Positions 45,213 through 56,524 of a stretch of 64,000 nt of DNA are shown here, piece by piece. Numbering within the stretch: the first letter of the stretch is position 1; each line of letters begins with the position of its first letter. Both the position numbers and the translations under genes were made by a program. The stretch lies in the NCBI GenBank assembly GCA_951230915.1, contig OX579636.1, positions 42,287,912 to 42,351,911 on the forward strand, in the 5' to 3' direction. Source of the DNA: Antitrichia curtipendula. Its lineage: Eukaryota > Streptophyta > Bryopsida > Hypnales > Leucodontaceae. The notes under the pieces are model-generated. The model worked only from the letters and a program-made list of their open reading frames with translations. It was not told the origin of the DNA and made no database searches.

Positions 45213-46847
45213 TTATTTCCTGCGGATCTTTTCCTTGACAGGTTTCGATACGCTGTAAATAGCTAGACCTCCGATGAGAATGGCTGCACCTAGGAAAAAT
45301 CCAGACGGCAGTGATGGAGGCACTCCTAAGTAGGGCCATGGAAGAGTGAAGGCCCAAATTGAGAGAGGAATTGATAGTGTTACACAAAGAGATGAGACTA
45401 TGGCTGAATAATGTTTCAACAAACTAAGGGAAAAGACGTTGAAAGCCATATTTACTACGATATAGAGTAGTGGCACTAAAGGAGCACCTTCACAGCCGCT
45501 GACTTGAGACCCAATGTTCACGAAACATACGTAGCCCTCTTTAAGGCTATGTGGAATCTGATGGAAAGGCACTCCTCGAGCGTTGAAGACCACGGGTAGA
45601 ATCATTGACACGAAAAGTGTCTGAAAAAGTGATCCAAACGTATTCACCACAAAGAGGTCTAGATTGCCTCCTTTCAACTTTTGGGCTCCATCCTGGAACA
45701 GAAGTTCCTTCAATATCGTTGCAGCTGCGAAGAAGAAAGTGGAGCCGATCATTACTAGAGGCCAGAAGTAGCCAGATTGCTGCACTGTACCCGCAACAAC
45801 ACCTCCCGATCCACTTGCAACCACCACTACAACACCAGCAATCACCAACAAGCAGCCTCCAATTTGCCCCAACGAGTAGCGCTTCCTCAGAATTGTCGAT
45901 GAAAGAAGAAGCTGCCAAACTAAAAACACCTGCCAGAAGATTGAATTTTCTGTTAATTTTATAAAATCTAAAATTGATAAGGTCGCCATTGCGTCTTGCT
46001 AACAAGCTCACCTCTAGGCATTTGAAGACATATGCAACAGCTTCAACAGACTGTTTCGTATTTATGTGCACAATTTTCAAAAAACAAAACCATAATTCCA
46101 CAAATAATCAGATGATTTTGGAAATACCTGAGCCAAGACAGGGATGGTGGCGCCGGGAAGAATTGCTGCAGAGACCGTGCCCATGGCGATTCCTAACGCT
46201 TCGAGCGCACCAATCAAGACAAATTTGCCCTTCGGTACTGCAAGCATCTCCTTGGTAACTATCCCTGCTCGGTAACGCATGAGGAGTATCGACGAATATG
46301 CAACAACGTATGTCACAGTGCTGAATTGTGCCAAGAATAGAGGATATCTACTTAATGGAACAAGAGCCATCTTATATAGTATCTTATTGGCGCCTGCTAA
46401 GAGAACGGTAGCCACAGCGGTGCAAACGAATTGCACATCCTTCTGCAGGAAAGCCCTGCCTAAGAAAGTAACAGAGTGAAAATCTGCATGTGCTCCAGAT
46501 GAAGAAGATGCGCTGGCAGCTGCCGCATTACACACTAACGTTGGTTTCGCTGGCGATCTTCTTGCCTTGAGGCTCAACAAATGACGACCTGGGAAAACAT
46601 AGTCCTTGCCAATTTGGCGCGATGAGAGATTCGAAAGATGCGTGGCTGAGTCGATGTTGAGTTTGAAGCGATCGGAGGGAATTTGTGGGAGAATACAGTG
46701 TGCTCGCTCCGATGACTGGAAATTAAAATTGATACGGCAAAGCGATCCTTGAGAAGGTGAACACGTCGAAACAGAGGGAAAGTCCAGAGATACTCTTCTA
46801 CGGGAAATATATTGAAGAGAGTTCGCCGAATGCAGTGACACGGCCAT
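45213..46847 (-). CDS. CLT: CLT-type (CRT-like) plastid transporter, two exons
   Basis: Exons 46847-46128 and 45929-45213 (minus) join at GCTCAG|GTGTTT with a 198-nt GT-AG intron and give 478 residues. The first ~110 residues are Ser/Arg-rich without many acids, like a plastid transit peptide. About ten hydrophobic helices follow, with family blocks KILYKMALVPLSRYPLFLAQ, YRAGIVTKEML, VFLVWQLLLSS, GCLLVIAGVVVVVASGSG, LKGGNLDLFVVN, GCEGAPLVPLLYIVVN and PWPYLGVPPSLPSGF. In Arabidopsis, CLT1-3 are plastid-envelope transporters for glutathione and gamma-glutamylcysteine, related to the Plasmodium CRT family. The gene appears intact. I recall more introns in angiosperm orthologues, so the single intron stands out. 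Confidence 0.92.
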
Positions 46848-48388
46848 GGCTGAGTAAGTAAGGACTCAAGGAAAGGGCAGGAGATTCTACAAGAGAAAGA
46901 GGTCTCTCTGATAACTATAACAGCCTTCCTTGTCTCTGCAGCTGTACAAAATCCCCTGCCCCCACGAGAGACCTCAGTCACGTAGCCCCGTGTTCAACGA
47001 ACACCTCTGTCTGCTCTCAGCATACCCTCTCGCCCTGCTCAATGGCGCAATTCAGTATGCACGAACAACTATCGCATCCCTTGCCACCTGCCTAAAATTA
47101 TTGCTCCAGATCAGTGACCGGCTTCCGATCACCTTCCGATCGTCCAACTGAGGAATAAAATTATAAAACTACAACCCTGGGGACGAAACGAGCCTCGCTC
47201 TCTTGCTCGCTGACTCGCTCGCTTCTTTGTGCCCGAATTTCGATTCCTCCCTTCAGCACCAAATATCAGCAAGAATCCGCAGCCAAATGAAGTCAGACTA
47301 CTAAAAATCAACCCCGCATGTGCGATCCGTCCCTTCCCACGCACCTCACTTATCCCTCCGTGCACTTTCCGCAATACAACTCTTACATTCCCTCCTTGAA
47401 AGAATCAAGACTCCTGCGACGATTCCCCACACACAATCGTCGCAAAGGAAGGCTGATCGGCAACTTCGCCTGCTAATCGCCGTACGACATCATGCACGCG
47501 CAGCAACTAATATAGAAACCTGCCACAGGGAAATTTCTACTAATTAAGCTTCTCCAAAAGAAAAAGAAAAAGTAACAAAACACGGAAGGCGACGGACGGA
47601 TCATGCGAAAACAGACTGCAAAGACGGGGGGAGCTTCGGTGGGACCTGCCGAGCACTGTCAACTGCACTGGTGTGAAGGCTTAGGTTCATGATAACCGCC
47701 AGATACATTGTCCGCTAGTCGGTCGCGCACTCGCGCAACGCGCATCCTTGATTCACTCTCCAGACTCCCGGTCAGAGCTCCACTTAAGTTTTCTTTACCT
47801 TCCCCGAATCTTTACCTTTTTCCAATGGGGTCGCGCGTCGACATCGTCCCGCTCGTAGCGCCGGCCATGGCATCAATTCGATTCTCCACCCTCCTCTCAA
47901 GCTGGTCACGCAGAACAGCAGAAAGCAGTGCTCCATGGCAACCTTTTCTCTGTTTTGTTTTGAAGCAAATGAAATTCATGGCGTGTGTCACCATGAAACA
48001 CGCGAGGGTCTCTGCCGTCGTCGAGCCCTACCCCGATCGCCGTTGAGCTCTGAACACCGTGCAATTGGAAGATTCGTTTGCGTCGCCCTGGTCCCCGTGG
48101 ACCTCTGAAGACCGTGCTTTGGAAGATTTGCGACGGCTCTTTTTCGGATTCTTTCGTTGTCGCCCTTGTCACCGTATTGGATTTGTGGCCATTTTTCACT
48201 GACGGAGTTGCAATTTCATGATAAAACTTAGAATACAGTACTTTGTGAAATATTCTCCATCTTTTTAATAAATAAAAAAATAGCAAACTTATTTGAACTT
48301 ATTCGCCCGAACAAGATTATTTCACCTCATTTGAATGAAGGTACATACATTTGGATGAATAATTGAAATTTCATCCACAATCAAACTA
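46848..48388. other. CLT upstream region, GC-richer, no supported gene
   Basis: It contains the presumed CLT promoter and leader. ORFs up to about 126 codons exist on both strands at 47700-48290, but none has recognisable content. A motif GACCGTGC..TTGGAAGATT..GATTCTTTCGT at about 48108-48155 recurs at 52326-52376, so part of this region is repeated. Confidence 0.5.
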
Positions 48389-48392
48389 TTAA

Positions 48393-49099
48393 CCCCTAAA
48401 GTCCCATTGTTCCTTCAAAGACAAATGGATTTTGGGTGGGCTCCTATGGTCTCAATATTTGTTGTGATTTTTTAAATTTTTGTGAAGGTAGAAAAACACA
48501 TTAGCTTTCCGAAAATACAACTTTTATTTCAATCGGAGTCCAAGAGCAAAAGTTTTGGCACAAAAAGCCCTTTTCTTAGTTTGGCAAGTAGAAAAAAAAC
48601 TTCAAAAAAATTTAAAATTTAGTTTTATATAGATTATGTTTTTATGTAAATGGGAAGCTTTGATTTATTCCAATTGGATTTGTTATGTGAGTTATGGACA
48701 ATCTTGTTTTGAGGGCAATCAAAGATCTTTTTGAAAAAATAACTTGTAGGATTCATTTCTGACCTCATTTTTCACAATTTTTCAAAAAATAAAGTTTCAC
48801 AAGGTTAAGATCTCTTGCTAGAACAATCTCATGATTGAGATTAGTGTTTCAATTCCATCTTAGAGCTATTAACAATTTAGATTTTTCTTCAATCTTGAAC
48901 CTACTTGTACTTAACAATTTTTTAATGAGTGAAAACTAAGTATATGTTTTTTGAATTTTTTTTTCCTAGACTCTAAACTCATTTCTTTATCATATAAAAT
49001 TAGAAATTCAAAATCAATAGAGCAAAAATTATAAGTTATGAAGGTTCAAAGCCAAAAAATGTAGTTGAGCAAGGTGCTCAAAAACTTGTTTCTTTCACT
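48393..49099. mobile_element. TTAA MITE, left part, interrupted by a second copy
   Basis: TTAA at 48389-48392, then CCCCTAAAGTCCCATTG. The sequence to 49099 matches the interior of the element ending at 63509 (blocks ACTTGTAGGATTCATTT, TAGAGCTATTAACAATTTAG, CTTGAACCTACTTGTACTTAAC). The match stops at CACTT where another TTAA element begins at 49100. Confidence 0.7.
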
Positions 49100-49103
49100 T
49101 TAA

Positions 49104-49824
49104 CCCCTGAAGTCCCAAGGTCATTTGTCTGTCATAAAACACTCAAAAATGCCATTTGTGTTGAGCTTGCCTAAGAAAACATAGAAAATATTTTTCTGAA
49201 ATAAATGTGTTTCTAGTAAAATTTTACTGAAAATCTCGTAAAAAGTCATTATTTATAATCTTATGTTTAAGACTATACTTAAAAACTCACTTAAAACCAT
49301 CCCTTTCTTTTATAGTGAAATACACAACACAAAATTGATTGTGCGTAGAAGAAGAAGCCTGTACTATGAAGGCATGTTATAAAATAAGGAGTGACCGTAT
49401 CAAAAGTGTAAATTTTATTTTCTCATATTATCAAATCTATGAAGAATGATTGTCCTGTACATAAAATCCTACAGGTATGAATTTTCTTTGATAATCTACA
49501 AAAAAATAAATAATAATAAATCTCTATAAAATGTCATGAAAAATTCATAACCTTAATTCTTTTTAGAAAGTTTTCAAATTTTTAATAAGATATCCATTAA
49601 CAATTTATTCATATGATACAAATAATGTGTAAGCTTTCATTATTTTTTGGCAATAATGTACAATATTGACTTGAAAACCTAACATTTCTATCAACATTAA
49701 TCAACATTACTTACATTCTATACTCATGATTTTTTGTGGCATATGATTCTCAAGATGATTTCCATTAGTCTTTAATGCATCACTAGTAGGTAAAAAATGT
49801 GCCAATTGTTTTTTGAGAAATGGT
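49104..49824. mobile_element. Second TTAA-family end nested in the first
   Basis: TTAA at 49100-49103 followed by CCCCTGAAGTCCCAAGG and the family block AAAACACTCAAAAATGCCATTTG. Its other end is not clear before the next element at 49829. Confidence 0.5.
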
Positions 49825-49828
49825 TTAA

Positions 49829-50745
49829 TCCCTAAAGGATCAAGGCCTTTTTTTTTGTCAAAAAACACTCAAAATTGTCATTTCTATTGCAAAGAGTAAA
49901 AAGAATTGAAAAGTATGTTTTGCACATCTAACCATAGGATCTTACACCTAACTAGCATGAGATATGTGGAATATATTTCAAATTTTTGACCAGATAGACT
50001 GCAAGATATTTGCATTTAAAGTAAAGAAAACATTTTTTTTGTACACTGTAGGGCTAGATTATTTTACTTTGAACCTTCTTAACTTAAATTATTTGCACTA
50101 AAAAACTTTGAGGCTTAAATTTATTCTTCATAGTGTAGAATTGATTTGAGAGTCTATGTAAAAAACAAATTTCAAACAAATTTAATTTTCATTCTTAAAA
50201 ATATTATTAAATAGAAGTAGGTATGTGATACAAAGAAAATCTAAATTACTAATATCTCTAAGATGGAATTGAAACACACTAATCCTAATGGTGAAATTTT
50301 TATAGCAAGAAAATCAAACTATGTGCAACTTTTTTTTTTGAAAATTGTGAAAATTGCATTTAGAAATGAATCCTATGAGCTATTTTTTCAAGAAGATGCT
50401 CAGACTACCCAAAAAACAAGATTGTCTATAACTTTCACAATACTTATACAAATGAAATGAATCCAAGATTTCCATGTAGAAAAAAACGTAATTAATGAAA
50501 TAAAATAATAAATTTTAAGAGAATTCAAATTTTTGAATTTTTTTCTTGCTACTTGGTCTCCTCTATTTTGAGCTTATCGAGGCATAACTTTTGTTCTCAT
50601 GCACTGATTGAAAAAAAAAATTCCATGAAGATAATCACATTTTTTATATTCAATTTTTTTTTTTAAATCATGACAAAAAAATAAAACCATAGGTACTTGT
50701 CCAAAATTCAATTTGTTCCCTGAAAGGACAATGGTCCTTTAAGGG
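49829..50745. mobile_element. TTAA MITE, ~917 bp, both ends present
   Basis: Left end TCCCTAAAGGATCAAGGCC after TTAA (49825-49828); right end GGTCCTTTAAGGG before TTAA (50746-50749). Internal blocks match both the 63514 copy and the 48393 copy, so this is close to full length. No meaningful ORF. Confidence 0.75.
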
Positions 50746-50749
50746 TTAA

Positions 50750-52411
50750 AAACAAGGATATTAAAATTTTATGAATCAAATTGTGTTTGAAGTCAATACT
50801 ATATAGTGTGTTTAGTACTCCCTTTGTTCCAAAATGATCTTCCTGCTGGCCAAAATGTTCTGGATTATGGTTTAAAATAACAATTTTTAAAAACCATTTT
50901 GCCTTATAAATAGAATTTGGTGCACTCTTAGCATCCTAGAAACTTTGAGTTTGGGAACTTTCAAAGTGTCAATAAGTTTTTGAATTATTGAATAGTGGAA
51001 TTTGTTGGACATTTTCAAGGAGCACCAATGGGCACTTAATTGTTGAATGCGAGGTGTCATTTTGTGGGTAGTTAATATGAACCTTTGTACCACCTTCCAA
51101 AGCTTCATCTCTTTAAATCGGGGAACAATCAAAGAGATGCAAAAAATAGGATGAACGGTGTTGATCTACCCTTTCACTTGTTTCATTTGTTTTTCGATTG
51201 ATGATTGCATGGATGGAGGGGGAACTATTGCTCAAAGTTGTTTTGTTAGTCCCATATAGCAATCTAAAGCCGAATTTGACCAATTCTCATTGTCACTATG
51301 TACAATAGGAAGATAATTTTGGAACAAAAAGATGAGACCAACTAGAAGATCATTTTGGGACAAAGAGAATATGTCTTATGTATCATAGGTGATTTATAGG
51401 TTGATCACCTCTACAATGAATACTTTTTTTTTATAAAGTTGAGATCAACTACTTGAATATTCCTTGAAATTATTATTATTATTTTTAATTAAAAATAATA
51501 ATAATAATTTATTAATGACATTGGCTTAGATGTTTGAAAATTTTATTTTGAAAAACACCCTATTCACCTATAATATTAAAATATATTCCAATTTTGCAGA
51601 ATAATTTTAATTTTCCATATTATAATAAATATTCAAAGTTTACAGAAGGATTGCATGACTTTTTTTCTAGTACTATAATATTTAAGTATATTTAGAGCAT
51701 CTGCAGTAGTCCATCAATAGTTCATCTAAGAAAAACACCATGTCCAAGATTTGGACAATGCTCACTTGTGTGCCAAATCCATGCAATTCGCTTCTATAAC
51801 TTCCAACCAATGGCAAGTCTCTTAATGTGTAAAAATAAAATAAAAATCATATCTTTGATGATGTCAATGTACCAAAGTAGATCAACCTCTTACCATTCAG
51901 ATTTACTATCAAGGTACCGTAGAGAAGCTATTTGTCAAAACTCACATATTTTTCACAGATTGAAAAGTTTGAGAGAAGCCATTTACAAGTAGAATCAAGA
52001 CATTCCGAGAGGAAATGAATTTTTTTGTGATTTTTCAAAGTTGATTGGGATGCAATTGGTAAAGTGTGGGTAGCCCCATGCTAAACTACACACTGAAAGT
52101 GTCCCTTCCCCAAGTACATTGTCATGTTTCTAGTAGTGAACATTTGGTGGAGTTGCAAAAACAATGACCAAAATGCAATTTTTGCCGTGTCCCAAAAATT
52201 GGATAGACTTGTGCACGTATAGCTCATTTTCCATCCAAAAAGTAAAGGAGCGGACTTAATCACCGGGCCACTGGAGATGATGCACTTGTCCCTGTTTGAT
52301 CGTGACCTTGCCGTACACCTCACTAGACCGTGCGTGCATTGGAAGATTCCAGACGATTCTTTCAGATTCTTTCGTGACTCGTGAGTGGGTGAGAGAGCAC
52401 AGAGCACATTA
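50750..52411. other. AT-rich stretch with a perfect palindrome
   Basis: 51467-51510 is a perfect 44-bp palindrome built of ATTATTATT and its inverse AATAATAAT. A Tourist-like GAGCATCTGCAGTAGTCC lies at 51695 after TTTA, but no matching right end was found. No gene is supported. Confidence 0.55.
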
Positions 52412-52696
52412 AGGTAGTATGTTCTAAAAGCGATCATGACAGAGAGGTACATTTTGCTTTCTTCAATGTACGAACTGTGTACATTTCAGAAGGTGGTCGC
52501 TTTTAGAAACCACTGTGTTTGAACTTCAAAAATTCATAACTAATGCTACAAAGGTCTGAAAAATATGAAACGACTTGGGTTAGATGCCAATTCCATTTTT
52601 CTTCCTATATAAATTTACTGAAAACTGTTTCAATAAATTTAACTTCCCTGAAAAGGCGATCTGCTCTTAAATGGTCGCTTTAAGAGCATACTACCT
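52412..52696. mobile_element. Complete 285-bp TA-flanked MITE
   Basis: Left end AGGTAGTATGTTCTAAAAGC and right end (inverse) AGGTAGTATGCTCTTAAAGC, flanked by TA at 52410-52411 and 52697-52698. TA duplication fits the Tc1/mariner class. No ORF. Confidence 0.82.
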
Positions 52697-52698
52697 TA

Positions 52699-53010
52699 GT
52701 GAGCCGTGAGCTGGTCCAGCCTCTGATTTGACGAAGTCCTGGATGTACTGGAACACGACATATGGCAGAACTTGATTAGGGTTGTGTGTGAGAGTAGCTT
52801 TCAGATTCCAGGAGTCAGTTCCCTTCGTAGTTTCGTACAGTTCGGGAAATGTGCCATAGACGGGCAGCCGGCTCCTCACACGAGTAAATGACTCTGCTGG
52901 TTTTCCAGTTGGGGTACAGTGGAAATCCATCATGAAATTTGGTGAGGACCACTGAAGTAACTCCACCTACAATGCTTTACCTTGTGCGGCTGTCAGATTC
53001 CGAAGAACTG
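52699..53010 (-). pseudogene. Unrecognised coding fragment truncated by the TA MITE
   Basis: On the minus strand about 100 codons read protein-like, GC-richer sequence (AAQGKAL, stop, VELLQWSSPNFMMDF, then RVRSRLPVYGTFPELYETTKG, then VLPYVVFQYIQDFVKSEAGPAHG). A TAG interrupts it near 52967, and the frame runs into the MITE at 52698. It may be a broken exon of a host gene; I cannot name the family. Confidence 0.4.
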
Positions 53011-53332
53011 AAATTAATTTTTTTCTTTTGGGAGTGTCGGAATTACGGATGGCACGTGTCATTTCTTTAAGGGTTGCAACAATCAAAGAGTGTTAGGGCC
53101 TCCATACCTACCTGCAAACTAATATTCCTCGTAATTCAAACTGGAATGATTCAAAGTTATCCACATTTAAATTTTTTTAAGCAATCAATTTCAATTTCAG
53201 TTTTTTAAAGCGATTTAAAAATAAGTAATAAAAATTGAGTTGTCCAACTTGTCCCTTGAGCAATGAAAGTTACATATTATGTAGAAACTTTTAACCATGT
53301 AGTGAATAGTTTTGAAAATTATAGAGCCTTAA

Positions 53333-53471
53333 CCCCTAAAGTCACATTGTCTCCTTGAAGGACAAAATGGATTTTGGGTAGACTTCTATAGCCTATAGTA
53401 TCAATATTTGTCTTGATTTTTTGAATATTTTTAGTGATAATAAAAAAACACATTAGCTTTCCGAAAATACC
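53333..53471. mobile_element. TTAA MITE running into an assembly gap
   Basis: TTAA at 53329-53332, then CCCCTAAAGTCACATTG and the family interior (AAAACACATTAGCTTTCCGAAAATAC), identical in order to 48393-48510. The rest is lost in the run of N. Confidence 0.75.
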
Positions 53472-53671
53472 NNNNNNNNNNNNNNNNNNNNNNNNNNNNN
53501 NNNNNNNNNNNNNNNNNNNNNNNNNNNNNNNNNNNNNNNNNNNNNNNNNNNNNNNNNNNNNNNNNNNNNNNNNNNNNNNNNNNNNNNNNNNNNNNNNNNN
53601 NNNNNNNNNNNNNNNNNNNNNNNNNNNNNNNNNNNNNNNNNNNNNNNNNNNNNNNNNNNNNNNNNNNNNNN
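53472..53671. other. Assembly gap of exactly 200 N
   Basis: The round length suggests a fixed-size scaffold gap, so the true distance is unknown. Reading frames drawn across it are meaningless. Confidence 0.97.
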
Positions 53672-53744
53672 CCACCCTTGAGGACCTTCGTGCGGCTTCA
53701 ATAAAAATCCAAGTCCCTTCGGTTGTGCACGGATCAAACTACCC

Positions 53745-55141
53745 CTATCGGCTTGAGGCCTTGAGCAGAGTTTGCATGTATAGGTTGGTGGACAAATCTG
53801 GAAATGAAGAGAAATCCATTGCCCGGTCCGAATCGACTCGGGCCACCAACGACTGCATCTCCTTTAACATCCTCTCCATACGTGCTTGAAAATCCATAAG
53901 GATCATTACGACCTTCGATTTGGTTAGGTGCCCATCCACTACCAACTGTACATCGTAGAAGCTCACCTTGTTCACCAACTCGGTCGGTTGGGTGACGAGC
54001 GCCCGCAAGCTCCGGACCACGTGGAGGGCATCCTTCTCGTTCCGTCTTGCTAAAGAAGACTCTCCTTCCACGCAACTGGTCCGAGCTTGAAATTTGTCCC
54101 AGGTTTTCTTGAGTTCCAGATTCACCCATCTTTCTACTGGATGACTTCCAGATTTGGCCTCCGTCGGATTTCCTCCATAATTTCTTCTGGTGACACCTTC
54201 AATTCCTCCGCAATCTCCTTGATGAATCCGATCGACCTCTGGTATAAGAGCTGCACCTGCCTCATCTATTGGAATCCGACGTCAAAGAACTCTTGGTCGG
54301 ATGGCTTCTCTTCATCCGGAACTTGATTTGTCTCCACCAGATCCACCTCTAGCTGTTTTCCCCTTGAAGCCGGATCCGTCGGCTTCCTCTTTGTGCCTCT
54401 GCGCCTGAGTCGTTCTTCTTCCGGTTCCTCCTCCTCGGATTCCGGATCTTCCTCCTGCACCTCGTTCATCAATCCATACTTGAGGAGTTTACATCCAGTG
54501 TTGTATACGAGTGTCTCATCCGGCGTTAGCACATCCCCATGGTGGTATAGGTGAAAAAGGTATGGGCTGATTGGGCTATACTTGGTCTTGGCTACGTGAT
54601 CCGCCAATTTCGTTACCACTACTCCAATAATCCTCCCCCAATGTACAACTCTCTCCTCCATTGCTCCGAAAATGGTGTTCGCCACCGTGACCGTGACCCG
54701 GCTAGGTTTTTCCGGATAAAGAATCAGAATCATAAACTCCAGCACCCACCTATGCCGCGCATCTATACAATCGCTGATGGCATACCCCTCCTTCAAGTTG
54801 GGCGGATTTCGGAACTTTCCGGTGGCGTATTTGTCTGCTTGCGACGCTAATCCGTCTCCGAACTTCTGAAACAAGTATACCTCTACCCATACATCTTCTG
54901 TCCACCCCTTTTTTAGTCTTCTCACATTCAACTCATACTAGTTTGACGTTCTGTCAATCAGTTCCTGAATGAGGTCATCATTCCTCAGGTTCCACGGCCT
55001 CTCCAACAATCCTACACACTCTATCCGTCTGAAATCTTCTTCCAACTCTTAACGGATGGCCGGGTCGTTTGGTATGGTTGGACAGACCATCCGGGCTGTG
55101 ACCGACGCCCTAGCGGATCTCGGATTGCTACTTTCCGCCAT
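53745..55141 (-). pseudogene. GC-rich gag-like or plant-transposon ORF with a few stops
   Basis: The minus strand from ATG at 55141 reads MAESSNPRSARASVTARM, a TAA near 55050, ELEEDFRRIECVGLLERPWNLR, a TAG near 54940, then an open stretch of about 220 codons (WTEDVWVEVYLFQKFGDG, HVAKTKYSPISPYLFHLYHHGD, an acidic run EEEEPEEERLRRRGTKRKP). After a further stop and frameshift it continues as RRNEKDALHVVRSLRALVTQPTEL and a helical DFQARMERMLKEMQSLVARVD. Domain order (folded part, acidic linker, coiled coil) resembles gag-like or plant mobile-domain proteins, but I cannot assign a family. The few lesions and GC content suggest it is fairly young. Confidence 0.45.
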
Positions 55142-56524
55142 CAAATACCGACAAGCTGAACTACACCCTAATCCGGCCTCACCTCTCTCTATCCATACAT
55201 GAACTCTCACCACACTTTCTCTCAACTATCTTCACACGAAGGAGTTCAGAAAACTCAAAGTGAAGAGAAATAGGGTGGTGGTGGCCCTTAAGTATCCAAT
55301 GCGCCGCCGCCAGTTCCCGGATGAGAACTGGGGTAGGGTTCCATTCTCGAGACCCGTACTCTAGCCTCGTAGGTCAGATCCCTAGACCGTAGATGGCGGT
55401 GTTCCGGTTTGCTTTCGGATTCCGGATCCGTAATCGAATCGGAATCCTTTTTCCAGATGAGTCCGTATTCCAAACTTAAGCCTATCCGAATAAAAACCAT
55501 AATACGTTACACACAAAATCGAAAAATTTCTAGCCTATTACATCTATTCTACTCTATCTACGTGGAATTCAAGTTTTTGTGTTGTGACATAGACGTCCAA
55601 AATAATGCGTCAAAAAACCCATAGGTTTCTTCTAGTGATTGGAGCAAATGGATAACAATAGTCTAAATACATATCATAATGGTTGCAATTGTAATTGCTA
55701 TTTAAATTAAAATCTTTTTGTACTATTCTCAAGCAACTCTTTAGAACAAAGTGTTTATGACAAGTTATAATTAAAAATGCACTTGTAATGAACTTCAAAA
55801 TACTTCTTTAAAACATTCTCAAAATTTTGGAATCAAAATATTGTTGTCATATCATATGAAATCACCCATAATCCAAACAAATGTATTCACGGTGTAAATG
55901 CCTTCACAAACAAACATCTTGGATCCAAAAAGAGTGTTGTAAAAATAATTAAAATGGTTGCTAAATACAAATAAAATGATTTGTATTAATTGTGTAATAG
56001 GATGAATATCTACAAATCTTTTTGAAAGAAATGCAACAATGGGTCAAACTACAACCTAGAAATCATGTATGATAGTAAATAAGACCTCAAGTTCTTGACT
56101 AATTAAAGATTTTCTAACTCCATTCAAATTTGTATTATCTACATTTTTTTCACTCTATTCTTTTTAAACACATGTTTGTCAACTTTTTACAATACCAACA
56201 AAGGTGATTTTTACATTGATGTACAACAACATGCAATAAAATATTGAAGTGATTGTGGTTGCAAAGAAAAGCATAGGCAGTTTTTGGAGTGATTATAACA
56301 ATGCCTCAACAATTGAGTGGTTGGGGTGGTTAGTTTTGGAATTCACTTACTTCCAAACCGTAATTACTTTATGCATCAAGTTCTTTTAGGATTCTAGTAT
56401 ACATAAGATACAAAAACATTCATATTTACTCATTTGAATTTGTCTACTCATTTTCAATGCACAATGTACAAAGTAAAATTAAACAAAGCATAGACTCAGT
56501 TTTGCAATCAAAGAAGATGTGAAT
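55142..56524. other. 5' flank of the gag-like ORF, then AT-rich sequence
   Basis: 55142-55510 stays GC-rich and may be the leader or terminal repeat of the element carrying the ORF below it; no TATA box or terminal repeat was confirmed. 55510-56520 is AT-rich with no gene. Confidence 0.4.

Noticed and set aside
47700..48290. Possible gene upstream of CLT (ORFs of 112 and 126 codons on opposite strands)
   Set aside because: Neither strand gives recognisable protein and part of the region is repeated at 52326-52376.
51695..52085. Tourist-like left end GAGCATCTGCAGTAG after TTTA
   Set aside because: No matching inverted right end or 3-bp duplication could be found, so no element is called.
53319..53889. 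ORFs reading through the run of N
   Set aside because: They depend on unknown bases in an assembly gap.
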